NCBI RefSeq assembly: GCF_009905605.1
Contig: NZ_JAAAKZ010000002.1
Location: 248,001-312,000 of the forward strand
From: Runella sp. CRIBMP
Lineage (GTDB): Bacteria > Bacteroidota > Bacteroidia > Cytophagales > Spirosomataceae
Reading direction: 5' to 3'
Length of the DNA stretch: 64,000 nucleotides
Position 1 is the first letter of the stretch, and every line of letters starts with the position of its first letter. Both the position numbers and the translations under genes were made by a program. Shown here piece after piece: positions 9,170 through 16,332 of the stretch. The notes under the pieces were generated by a model, which saw only the letters and a list, made by a program, of their open reading frames with translations, ran no database searches and was not told the DNA's origin.

Positions 9170-9203
9170 AAAAGTCCCTGCTCAAGCATGTGCAGGGACT
9201 TTT
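9170..9203. terminator. Bidirectional terminator after gnd
   Basis: AAAAGTCCCTGC at 9170-9181 pairs perfectly with GCAGGGACTTTT at 9192-9203 around a 10-base loop. The A-run on one side and T-run on the other let it work for both gnd and leftward transcripts. Confidence 0.85.
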
Positions 9204-9227
9204 CATTTAGAATACAACCATGAGCCG

Positions 9228-9296
9228 TTAAAAAATCACAATAGCCACCGAAAAAAGAACCAATAAAACAATAATGTAAATGCTAACCTTATTCAT
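9228..9296 (-). CDS. Possible 22-residue single-span membrane peptide
   Basis: An ATG-to-TAA frame on the minus strand encodes 22 residues: Met-Asn-Lys-Val-Ser followed by an almost unbroken run of Ile, Val, Leu, Phe and Tyr to the stop. This looks like a single transmembrane helix with a positively charged N-terminus. It sits just beyond the gnd terminator, about 50 bases downstream of the alpha/beta hydrolase on the same strand. Small hydrophobic peptides of this kind occur as bacterial membrane regulators or toxins, but a chance AT-rich frame cannot be excluded. No Shine-Dalgarno site is visible, which is normal in this phylum. Confidence 0.35.
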   Translation of the reverse strand: MNKVSIYIIVLLVLFSVAIVIF

Positions 9297-9346
9297 ATAC
9301 GTAACAGTTTAGTGCGTTATAAGTGGATAAAAACGACGACCTAATG

Positions 9347-10297
9347 CTATAAAAATTTAAGAATCTCTTTCTGAAATCGTTCCGTATCCTGAATGTGCGG
9401 AATGTGCCCCACCCCTTCCAACTCTACCAACTTCGAGCCTTTTATTTGCTGATTTGCTTTTTTACCCAAGACTGGATAATTCCCATGCGTTTTTTTCTGC
9501 TCCGCAGTCAGGTATTCTTTCCCTACCACTGTTCTGTCGGCTTGGCCAATAATCAATAACGTTGGCACCGATATATTCCCCAATTCATAAACCACAGGCT
9601 GCTCATAAATCATCTCATAAGTAAACGCATTGACCTGCGCCGTTTGTGGAAATACAGGCTCAGAAAGTGCTTCGGCCTGTGCTTTTACGTATTGTTCATA
9701 CGCAGGTTTCCAAGCGGGATAATAGCTCTGCTGGTATTTTTTATACGATTCGTAGGTGGCATTTTTTTCTTTCTCAACCAATTTTTCATGGGCTTGATAA
9801 GGGACAAATGTTTTATAATCTTCTAAGCCAATGGGGTTTTCAAGGATTAATTTTTCGACCATTTCGGAATAAAGTAACGAAAACCGAATCGCTAACATCC
9901 CGCCCATTGAATGACCAACAATGACGGCTTTGGGTATTCTCAACCCCTCCAACAACTGCTTGGTATTGGTTGCCAATAAGTGAAAACTATACTGCACGTT
10001 TGGCTTATCGGATTTGCCCCAGCCCAATTGGTCGGGCACAATGACGCGGTAGCCCTGTTTAAGCAGCCCAGGGATTACTTCTTTCCAATAATAACCGTTA
10101 AAGTTTTTGCCGTGTAACAGAACTATGGTTTTGCCCGTATTAACCACGGGTGCTATGTCCATGTACGCCATTTTCACGGGCTGATTTTCCAACATAAACG
10201 AAAAATAACGCACTTCATATGGATAGTCGACTTGGAAAGAACTCTTTAGGAAACCGACAAAAAATAATAGACTAATAAAAAAATATTTTTCAAACAT
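9347..10297 (-). CDS. Exported alpha/beta hydrolase
   Basis: The 316-residue protein begins with a hydrophobic signal or anchor (about 1-20) and then follows the alpha/beta-hydrolase pattern. L-L-H-G-K-N-F-N-G near 60-68 supplies the oxyanion hole, the nucleophile elbow is G-H-S-M-G-G (Ser130), the acid is in G-Q-A-D-R-T (Asp254) and the catalytic His is in G-V-G-H-I-P-H (His298). The triad is complete, so it should be an active esterase, lipase or haloperoxidase-like hydrolase in the periplasm. The substrate cannot be inferred. It appears monocistronic. Confidence 0.85.
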   Translation of the reverse strand: MFEKYFFISLLFFVGFLKSSFQVDYPYEVRYFSFMLENQPVKMAYMDIAPVVNTGKTIVLLHGKNFNGYYWKEVIPGLLKQGYRVIVPDQLGWGKSDKPNVQYSFHLLATNTKQLLEGLRIPKAVIVGHSMGGMLAIRFSLLYSEMVEKLILENPIGLEDYKTFVPYQAHEKLVEKEKNATYESYKKYQQSYYPAWKPAYEQYVKAQAEALSEPVFPQTAQVNAFTYEMIYEQPVVYELGNISVPTLLIIGQADRTVVGKEYLTAEQKKTHGNYPVLGKKANQQIKGSKLVELEGVGHIPHIQDTERFQKEILKFL

Positions 10298-10621
10298 GAC
10301 TTTTCAAAGTTTATTCAAACACGAAAAGTTGCTAACATGGAAAAAAGTCCCCATTCTAAAGGGGCGTAATATTCCCACTATGCCACACATTTATCCATTG
10401 ACATACTTTTTTAGCACCCTTCTAACGTTGTAGGTATACGTATTTTATATAATCCTCCAAAAGCAGTGCCAATCAATGAAAATATCCCAATTGTTTTGAT
10501 ACAGAAGATAGCCTTTGGGTTGTGAAGAAGATTATTTAAAAACCATGTCGCTGACCCTCCCCAGATTAGGGAAAGGTTTTATAGGCACCAAGAAGAAAAC
10601 ACAATATTGCGAGAGACTTTT
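10298..10621. other. Intergenic stretch without a supported gene
   Basis: This 324-base gap contains a small CCCC/GGGG hairpin near 10350-10366 and AT-rich text. A plus-strand frame is open from about 10530 to 10660 but has no plausible start and overlaps the next gene antisense. No promoter, RNA gene or repeat is convincing. Confidence 0.5.
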
Positions 10622-10981
10622 TTAGCGGCTGATAAAGTCAATTACTGCTTTTAAAACAGACGTTGTAAAGGGGGCTTTTAGATAAGCCGTTTTACCTGCT
10701 TCGCTACTTGGGAGCAACAGCGTTTCGTCAGACGTTCCCAACATAATAATAGAAATTTCCTTATTCAGTTCGCGGGCGGTTGAAAGAATCGAATTGCTCA
10801 ATGAATCATTGGCAATAATGATGGTTGATTGAAGCATTAATATGGTCATTCTGAGCGCCTCCTGAGGAGTGCCCGCCGCCCTGAAAACTTCATAGCCGGC
10901 TTCTTTAATCATATTCTCAATATGAGGAATATTGTCAAGCTTATCCTCAATTAAAAGGATTTTCCCATTCAAAGCACTCAT
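10622..10981 (-). CDS. Degenerate response-regulator receiver-like protein
   Basis: The 119-residue protein aligns by eye with a stand-alone receiver domain. It has beta-1 K-I-L-L-I-E-D with acidic residues Glu12 and Asp13, the third strand T-I-I-I-A-N-D (53-59), L-G-T-S-D in the switch region (81-85) and Y-L-K-A-P-F (100-105). Two key positions look altered. The phosphoacceptor Asp after the third strand is not clearly placed (A-N-D in place of L-L-D), and the conserved Lys before Pro is Ala103, with Lys one residue earlier. It is probably a phosphorylation-independent or weakly phosphorylated signalling domain. No histidine kinase is nearby. Confidence 0.65.
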   Translation of the reverse strand: MSALNGKILLIEDKLDNIPHIENMIKEAGYEVFRAAGTPQEALRMTILMLQSTIIIANDSLSNSILSTARELNKEISIIMLGTSDETLLLPSSEAGKTAYLKAPFTTSVLKAVIDFISR

Positions 10982-11285
10982 AGATTAAGGGTAAAGTGTG
11001 TACTCAAAAGCAATCAAACAATGAATGTAAGTGTTTAACGAGAATGGCTTGAATGCCCTTTTGGGTTTGTTGATGATAAAACAATAATGCATGTATTAAC
11101 CCTTATAAGACATCAAGGATGTTTCATTTCGCTGAAGTATAGTGCAAGGTTCTAATTTCGATTCTAAAAATCAAATTTCCCCCCCTTTAAACATACCAAT
11201 GCTACCAAATAGTTATCAAACGGTATATAAAAATCAACGAATCGTATTTTTCACATCTTGATTCCTCCCCAAAACCCTGAATAAA
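10982..11285. other. Intergenic stretch without a supported gene
   Basis: The gap between the receiver-like gene and the ssb terminator is AT-rich, with a C-run near 11180. It presumably holds the promoter of the leftward receiver gene, but no TAnnTTTG element matches cleanly. No open frame above about 25 codons has a credible start. Confidence 0.4.
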
Positions 11286-11318
11286 AAAGCCTGCTTCCCA
11301 TTGAAGAAAGCAGGCTTT
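11286..11318 (-). terminator. Terminator of ssb
   Basis: AAGCCTGCTT at 11287-11296 pairs with AAGCAGGCTT at 11308-11317. In the leftward direction the stem is followed by GCTTTTTTATT, a standard intrinsic terminator just past the ssb stop. Confidence 0.8.
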
Positions 11319-11324
11319 AAACGA

Positions 11325-11645
11325 CTATTTTTTTTCTATTTCCTCAATTTTATACACTTGAATTTCGGTGACGTAAATCATCTTATCTTTTTTGTTCTTG
11401 TACGTCCGGTAGTTAATCTTTCCTTCTACCGAAAGCAGCTTACCCTTGGCCGCCATCCGCTTACACACGTCCGCTACTTTTCCGAATGCCACGATGTTGT
11501 GCCAAGTGGTATTGGTCACTTCTTCATTGTTTTTATTGGTGTAGCTTTCGGTCGTTGCCATCGTAAAAGAGGCCAATTTGCCGTTGTCGAAATCCCGTAC
11601 AATCACTTCGTTTCCTACGTTGCCAATCAATGTTACCTTGTTCAT
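11325..11645 (-). CDS. ssb: Single-stranded DNA-binding protein, short form
   Basis: The 106-residue protein is a single OB fold of the SSB family: M-N-K-V-T-L-I-G-N-V-G at the start, F-T-M-A-T-T-E-S-Y, the conserved T-T-W-H-N-I-V-A-F-G-K-V-A and the tail strand Y-V-T-E-I-Q-V. SSB coats single-stranded DNA during replication and repair. This copy ends in I-E-E-I-E-K-K and lacks both the flexible linker and the acidic D-D-I-P-F-type tip used by housekeeping SSB to recruit partners. It is thus likely a secondary paralogue, with the housekeeping gene elsewhere. It is followed by its own terminator. Confidence 0.88.
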   Translation of the reverse strand: MNKVTLIGNVGNEVIVRDFDNGKLASFTMATTESYTNKNNEEVTNTTWHNIVAFGKVADVCKRMAAKGKLLSVEGKINYRTYKNKKDKMIYVTEIQVYKIEEIEKK

Positions 11646-11774
11646 GTTCCTTACAGTTTTGTGTTTATTGAATTTGTTCCCGCCAATGGTTTTACCCCGA
11701 ATTGACGATACAAAGGTGGTGGATAGGCCAAAAACGATTCGGTTAGTACACGTTTCCAGTTGGATAAAAACAAT

Positions 11775-11800
11775 TGTAAGCGTTTACAAACGAATAATAC
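11775..11800. promoter_or_regulatory. Operator-like palindrome upstream of the M14 peptidase and ssb
   Basis: TTGTAAGCGTTTACAA at 11775-11790 has perfect 6-base arms around a CG-containing centre, the layout of a LacI/GalR-type site. It lies about 110 bases before the peptidase and 130 before ssb, between the divergent genes. A related element recurs at 14740-14770. The binding protein is unknown. Confidence 0.35.
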
Positions 11801-11900
11801 TTCCCTCCCGAAAAAGAGACTGAATGAACGCAGATTTTATTTCCTGCCAATGAATTAAAAATTTACATTTACTTATAAAACCAAATGAACCTAGCGAACT

Positions 11901-14507
11901 ATGAGAATTTTACGTCAAACAGCCCGATTGCTGTTCTTAACGGTCTTTTTGGCCGTTCAATTTGCCCACGCCCAAACCAATTATTACTTCCCTAAAGCCA
12001 CCAAGTTTGACCCCACGGTTCCGACTCCCGAAAAGTTTCTGGGGTATGCCATCGGGTCGCACTATACGCGGCATGACCAAATTGTGGGTTATTTCAGAGA
12101 ATTGGCCAAAGTAAGCAACCGCGTCCATGTGCAATCTCTCGGTAAAACCTACGAAGAAAGAGAGCAAATCGTGGTCACTTTTACCGCTCCCGAAAATTAC
12201 AGCCGCTTGGAAGAAATCAGGAAAGAGCACATCACTACCGTTGACCCTTCCAAACCCGTATTGAGCAGCAAAGCCCCCGTGATTGTCATGCTGGGCTACA
12301 GCGTCCACGGTAACGAAGGCTCCTGCAGCGAGGTGAGTTTACTAATGGGGTATTATTTAGCCGCCGCGCAGTACGGAGAAACCACCCAATGGCTGAAAGA
12401 AGCGGTCATTTTTATTGACCCTTCCCTCAACCCTGACGGCAGAGACCGCGCCGCCAATTGGTTCAACAGCTACAAATCCTTCCCGCCCGTAGCCGACCCG
12501 CTGGACAAAGAACACATGGAAGTGTGGCCCAACGGGCGCACCAACCACTATTTTGCCGATTTGAACCGCGACTGGCTCAACCTCGTCCACGTAGAAAGTC
12601 GCAATCGGGTTGAGTTTTTTCATCAGTGGTACCCCAACGTTCAGATTGATTTTCACGAAATGGGTGCCAACGCTACATATTATTTTGAACCTACTCCCAA
12701 ACGGCACGAAAGCCCGATTATTCCGCAGTTCATCTACGATGAAAATGCGATTTTTGCCAAATACCACGCCAAAGCCTTGGATGAAATAGGTTCGTTGTAT
12801 TTTACCAAAGAAAACTTTGATAACCTCTCCCCCATTTACGGCTCAACCTACCCCAAGTTTTACGGCACCATCGCGGCTACTTTTGAGCAGGCAGGCAGCG
12901 GCGGGATGATGAAAGAAACCGCCAATGGCCTGCTTACCTTTCCCTTTACCATCCGCAACCACTTGGCCACGAGCTTCTCGTCCCTGAAAGCCGCCATCGC
13001 CGAAAAAACAAACCTGTTCAAAATTCAGAAAGACTTTTTCAACTACGGACTGGAGCAGGCAAGGGCAAATACCGCCAAAGCCTATGTTTTCGGGGACAGC
13101 CGGGACGAATCCCTTACTCAAAAATTTCTGGGTTTGTTGTTGCAACACCGCATTCAGGTCTATGACCTTGCCACCAACACCACCGTAGAGGGAAAAAGTT
13201 TTGAGAAAGGAAAAGCCTACCTCGTTCCGGCAGAGCAGCCCAATTTTCTGGTTATCCATTCTTTGTTTGAAGAAATCAGTCTGAAAGACAGCCTTTTCTA
13301 TGACAATACGGGCTGGAGTGTGATTCATGCGTACGGATTGCAATACGCCAAACTCAAAACGAAAGAGATAGCCAAAGGCGCACCCGTAACGGCAACGATA
13401 CAAGCCAAAGGGGCCGTAGAAGGCGGGAAATCATCGTATGCTTACCTTCTAAACTACACTGAATACAACGCCGCAAAGGCACTGTATCAGTTGTTGGGCA
13501 AAAATATTTTAGTAAAAACGGCCTTTAAACCCTTTACGGCGGCCATCAACAACGGCAAAAAATCCTTTGGCTACGGCACATTGGTGATTCCAGTGGCGGG
13601 GCAGCCGCTCCCGGCCGATTCGCTCTATGCGCACCTGCAACTCATTGCGGCCGATTGTAATGTGCGTTTTACGGGTATCTCCACGGGTTTTAGCGCCGGA
13701 GGGATTGACCTCGGCAGCAACAACATCAAAACCGTTCGCAAACCCGAAGTGGCGTTGGCGTTTGGGCAGGGTGTGACGGCGGGGGAAGCCGGTCAGGTTT
13801 GGTTTCTGCTGAGTCAGCAACTGGGGATGCCTGTGGTGAAGCTTGACCTGCAATATTTTAGGCAAGCGACGTTGAAAAAATACACCACCATCGTGTTGCC
13901 CGGCGGAAATTACAGCGCCTGGGACAAAGCGGTAATCGACAAGCTCAAAGCATGGGTGGCCGATGGCGGTACGCTCATTACTTTTCAAACCGCCACGGCT
14001 TGGGCAGTCCAGAATGAGTTAGTAAAGGAAAAATTGGCCGACTCCGACGAAAAAGCACCCGCTCCCAAAGGCACCAATGCCACCGAACGACTTGATTTTG
14101 TGAGTAAACAGGATGTTGAAGGCTCGAAGCGAATCAACGGCGCTATCTTTTTGGCCGACATTGACATTTCGCATCCAATTGGGTTTGGACTCAGCGACCG
14201 CCGCCTTTTTATTAACAAAAATGGCCCGACGCTACTGCAAAAAAGTACCGACAAGTACGCTACCGTGGCCCAATACGCCGAAAAACCCTTCATAAACGGC
14301 TACGCCTCGAAGCAAAACATCGGCAAAGTAAGCAACAGCGCCGCCATTATATTAAGCACGACGGGCAACGGACGAATCGTACTGTTTGCCGACGACCCAA
14401 CCTACCGCAGCTACTGGCTCGGCACTACCCGTCTGTTTTTCAACAGTATTTTCTTCGCCAATCTTGTCGAAGGCGGTGGAATGTTTGGCGCCGAAGCGGA
14501 GAAGTAA
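11901..14507 (+). CDS. Exported M14-family zinc carboxypeptidase with C-terminal GATase-like domain
   Basis: The 868-residue protein has a signal peptide (about 1-24, ending F-A-H-A-Q). Its M14 domain shows the zinc ligands in G-N-E context (His136, Glu139) and His252 in D-F-H-E-M-G. Substrate-binding residues are in N-P-D-G-R-D-R (177-183) and N-R-D-W (222-225), and the likely catalytic Glu329 is in T-F-E-Q-A-G. A second domain near residues 610-720 resembles a class I glutamine amidotransferase-like fold (V-L-P-G-G-N-Y-S). The key site looks complete, so it should be an active periplasmic or secreted peptidase. It stands alone with its own terminator. Confidence 0.87.
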   Translation: MRILRQTARLLFLTVFLAVQFAHAQTNYYFPKATKFDPTVPTPEKFLGYAIGSHYTRHDQIVGYFRELAKVSNRVHVQSLGKTYEEREQIVVTFTAPENYSRLEEIRKEHITTVDPSKPVLSSKAPVIVMLGYSVHGNEGSCSEVSLLMGYYLAAAQYGETTQWLKEAVIFIDPSLNPDGRDRAANWFNSYKSFPPVADPLDKEHMEVWPNGRTNHYFADLNRDWLNLVHVESRNRVEFFHQWYPNVQIDFHEMGANATYYFEPTPKRHESPIIPQFIYDENAIFAKYHAKALDEIGSLYFTKENFDNLSPIYGSTYPKFYGTIAATFEQAGSGGMMKETANGLLTFPFTIRNHLATSFSSLKAAIAEKTNLFKIQKDFFNYGLEQARANTAKAYVFGDSRDESLTQKFLGLLLQHRIQVYDLATNTTVEGKSFEKGKAYLVPAEQPNFLVIHSLFEEISLKDSLFYDNTGWSVIHAYGLQYAKLKTKEIAKGAPVTATIQAKGAVEGGKSSYAYLLNYTEYNAAKALYQLLGKNILVKTAFKPFTAAINNGKKSFGYGTLVIPVAGQPLPADSLYAHLQLIAADCNVRFTGISTGFSAGGIDLGSNNIKTVRKPEVALAFGQGVTAGEAGQVWFLLSQQLGMPVVKLDLQYFRQATLKKYTTIVLPGGNYSAWDKAVIDKLKAWVADGGTLITFQTATAWAVQNELVKEKLADSDEKAPAPKGTNATERLDFVSKQDVEGSKRINGAIFLADIDISHPIGFGLSDRRLFINKNGPTLLQKSTDKYATVAQYAEKPFINGYASKQNIGKVSNSAAIILSTTGNGRIVLFADDPTYRSYWLGTTRLFFNSIFFANLVEGGGMFGAEAEK

Positions 14508-14524
14508 TTGAGTATTAGAAGCGT

Positions 14525-14559
14525 AAAAGTGGGCAGCAGCAAAATCGCTGCCCACTTTT
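14525..14559 (+). terminator. Terminator of the M14 peptidase
   Basis: AAAAGTGGGCAGC at 14525-14537 pairs perfectly with GCTGCCCACTTTT at 14547-14559 around nine bases, followed by a T-run. It lies 17 bases after the stop. Confidence 0.88.
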
Positions 14560-14844
14560 TATTTTGGGGGGTCTGAAAATTTACAATGGCTTTTGAGAAC
14601 GGTTTCTCAAAACCGCTCTGAGGTTGCTCACAACCTCGTTTTTGGAAAAGTATTCAGATTCACTTCATCCATTCCAAACCCAGAAGCGCCAGCCATAAAT
14701 TTTAAGGCCGCCGCCTTGCATTTGGAAGCTCATAAATACCGCTTACAATCGTTTGCAAACGGGTAGTATTTTTGTAACTTGCAGGTATATGGGTGTTATG
14801 GCTCATTTTAAAAGACCGACACGAAACAACAAAACGAAACTGAA
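14560..14844. other. Intergenic boundary region before the AT-rich island
   Basis: Besides the tandem hairpins, this gap holds CGCTTACAA at 14740-14748 and the perfect palindrome CGTTTGCAAACG at 14750-14761, related to the element at 11775. A TATTTTTG promoter-like box is at 14767-14774. GTTATGGCTC at 14795-14804 is the left arm of the inverted repeat around the next gene. Base composition becomes clearly AT-rich from about 14,760 onward. Confidence 0.5.
14600..14637. repeat. Tandem pair of short hairpins, REP-like
   Basis: CGGTTT-CTCA-AAACCG at 14600-14615 is followed at 14620-14637 by GAGGTTG-CTCA-CAACCTC. The stems differ but both share the loop CTCA, and a T-run follows the second. Such paired hairpins between genes are typical of repetitive extragenic palindromes; only this one copy of the pair is in the window. 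Confidence 0.5.
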
Positions 14845-15554
14845 TTGAAAGATAAAAAATACATAATCGGACTGACAATAATTTCCCTGACCTTTTTGGT
14901 TTCGCTCAATCCGTATTTGCTAATTTTTACTGTTCCTGTTTTTATTTTCGGAGTTGGAGTTTTATGGTTTAGTAAGTCAAAGATTTTGACGAAAACACTT
15001 TGGACAATTTTACCATTAATATTTTGGTATCCTTTGATGCATTTGTTTTTTTATTTATCAGGTATTATTGGAACAGCGACCGCTCAAAAACTTGACTTTA
15101 ACTTTCCTGACAATTTTAAAGGAAAGGCAATCGTAGTTCAGCAAATCGACTGCGGACAAGAAATTATCAAAAAGGACGGAAGAGAACAACTAAACTTTCC
15201 TGAAAATGGAATTTTGTTGTATAAGGGTAAAATAGAAAGTGGATACATAAACCACCAATATTTTTACTTGACTAAAACGGGTGACAGGACAAAAATTCCT
15301 GAAAGAGCAAACTATATGTTTTGGGAAGATGCCAAGACAGTAACAAGCAGTTCAGAAGTTGGTGTTTGGTTTGAAGGTATGGGAATGGCGACACAGATTC
15401 CACCTGACAAACTATCTGAATACAAATACTTGGAAATGATAGTTTCTTCCAAAGACAGTTTGGAAAAGTATTATGACTTTCAATACAACAAACAGACAGA
15501 CAGTTTGAAATACGAAATAATGAAACAATGCAGATAAGAAAAACGAGCCATAAC
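14795..15554. mobile_element. Cassette-like unit bounded by a 10-base inverted repeat
   Basis: GTTATGGCTC at 14795-14804 and GAGCCATAAC at 15545-15554 are exact reverse complements enclosing one AT-rich gene with its own leader. The right end continues into a long imperfect palindrome at about 15545-15680. This is the order expected of an integron-type cassette: the end of one attC-like site (GTTATGG), a gene, then the start of the next (CATAAC). No integrase is in the window, so an isolated or decayed cassette is the most that can be claimed. Confidence 0.4.
14845..15537 (+). CDS. Unrecognised membrane-anchored protein, TTG start
   Basis: The 230-residue protein has two or three N-terminal membrane segments (about 8-24, 28-46 and 53-76), then a soluble domain (about 80-230) with many Lys, Asp and Tyr and a few Cys. 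I do not recognise the family. No ATG fits near the start: the first in-frame internal Met is near residue 61, inside the third hydrophobic segment. The TTG at 14845 is therefore the only start that keeps the membrane region whole. Codon use is AT-rich, unlike the M14 gene to the left. Its position between inverted repeats suggests it arrived as a cassette. Confidence 0.6.
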   Translation: MKDKKYIIGLTIISLTFLVSLNPYLLIFTVPVFIFGVGVLWFSKSKILTKTLWTILPLIFWYPLMHLFFYLSGIIGTATAQKLDFNFPDNFKGKAIVVQQIDCGQEIIKKDGREQLNFPENGILLYKGKIESGYINHQYFYLTKTGDRTKIPERANYMFWEDAKTVTSSSEVGVWFEGMGMATQIPPDKLSEYKYLEMIVSSKDSLEKYYDFQYNKQTDSLKYEIMKQCR

Positions 15555-15680
15555 ATCGGTTTGGCAATATGGCGGCTGAAGTGCTTCTTTGAAACATTTG
15601 TGCAAGGTTCAACGGCAGTAATTCTATTGAATTTTTGTGCTAAAAATCCGCCCGTACGCCAAGCTGCAAACCGCTGGCAA
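15545..15680. repeat. Long imperfect palindrome, attC-like
   Basis: Directly after the previous gene, GGTTTGGCA and GGCGG near 15557-15576 are partly mirrored by CCGCCCGTACGCCAA and GCAAACC near 15649-15672. This gives a roughly 115-base imperfect hairpin with unpaired bases, the general form of attC sites. The right side lacks a clean GTTATGG end, so the site may be decayed. Confidence 0.4.
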
Positions 15681-15749
15681 TAATTGGACTAGCTCAACAA
15701 ACAATGACTCGTAAATTTACAAATTAAAGAATTTAAATAATTATCTGTA

Positions 15750-16250
15750 ATGACGAAATCCAATTATTCAATCCTAGCATTAATTGCTGTTCTATTCCTT
15801 TGTATGAGTTGTCAATCAAATAGTGGAGCTGACAACGCAGATTACAATCGAAAACTCGTGCTCAAGTGGCAAGATGCCTGGAACACTGGCCAAACAGAAA
15901 AATTAAGTGAATTTGTGGCGCCTGACTTTATCTGCCATTATTTAACTGATGTTGAATGGAGCGGTATTGAGGGAGCTAAAACTGAAATCACAAATTGGAG
16001 AAAACTATTCCCTGACTGGCATGAAGAAGTGGTTGATTTTATTATTGAGAAAGATAAGGTGGTAATACGTTATAATTCCACGGGAACACATTCTGGAAAC
16101 TATGAAGGAATTGATTCCACTGGGACCAAAGTTATGATCTCAGAAGTCTCAATTTTCCGAATAAAGGATGGCAAACTCGCAGAACAATGGTGCTTCCCAG
16201 ATGATTTAGGTTTAAAGAATCAATTGATAAAATCCCTAAAATCGAATTAG
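15750..16250 (+). CDS. SnoaL-like/NTF2-fold lipoprotein
   Basis: The 166-residue protein has a lipoprotein signal ending M-S-C (Cys20). It then has an NTF2-fold domain of the SnoaL or ester-cyclase type: W-Q-D-A-W-N-T-G-Q near 40-48, a His/Tyr stretch C-H-Y near 63-65, F-P-D-W-H near 90-94 and the C-terminal strand K-D-G-K-L-A-E-Q-W. Related proteins are isomerases, cyclases or small-ligand binders; the reaction cannot be told. It is AT-rich and precedes the beta-lactamase by 82 bases. Confidence 0.7.
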   Translation: MTKSNYSILALIAVLFLCMSCQSNSGADNADYNRKLVLKWQDAWNTGQTEKLSEFVAPDFICHYLTDVEWSGIEGAKTEITNWRKLFPDWHEEVVDFIIEKDKVVIRYNSTGTHSGNYEGIDSTGTKVMISEVSIFRIKDGKLAEQWCFPDDLGLKNQLIKSLKSN

Positions 16251-16332
16251 CATAAAGACTTGTAACCGAGTAAAGTTACATCTACCAAACCTTTAGTATC
16301 GATTTTAAAAAATAGCATGAACATTTAAAAAC

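Noticed and set aside
10530-10660. An open plus-strand frame with protein-like text
   Set aside because: It lacks a start after an upstream stop and overlaps the receiver-like gene antisense. It could be a gene remnant but the support is too thin.
12843-13403. A 186-residue minus-strand frame inside the M14 peptidase gene
   Set aside because: It is a mirror of the peptidase coding strand, with no domain or promoter.
16259-16280. TGTAAC/GTTACA inverted repeat before the beta-lactamase
   Set aside because: The arms are only six bases in AT-rich text and no regulator is nearby; chance is likely.
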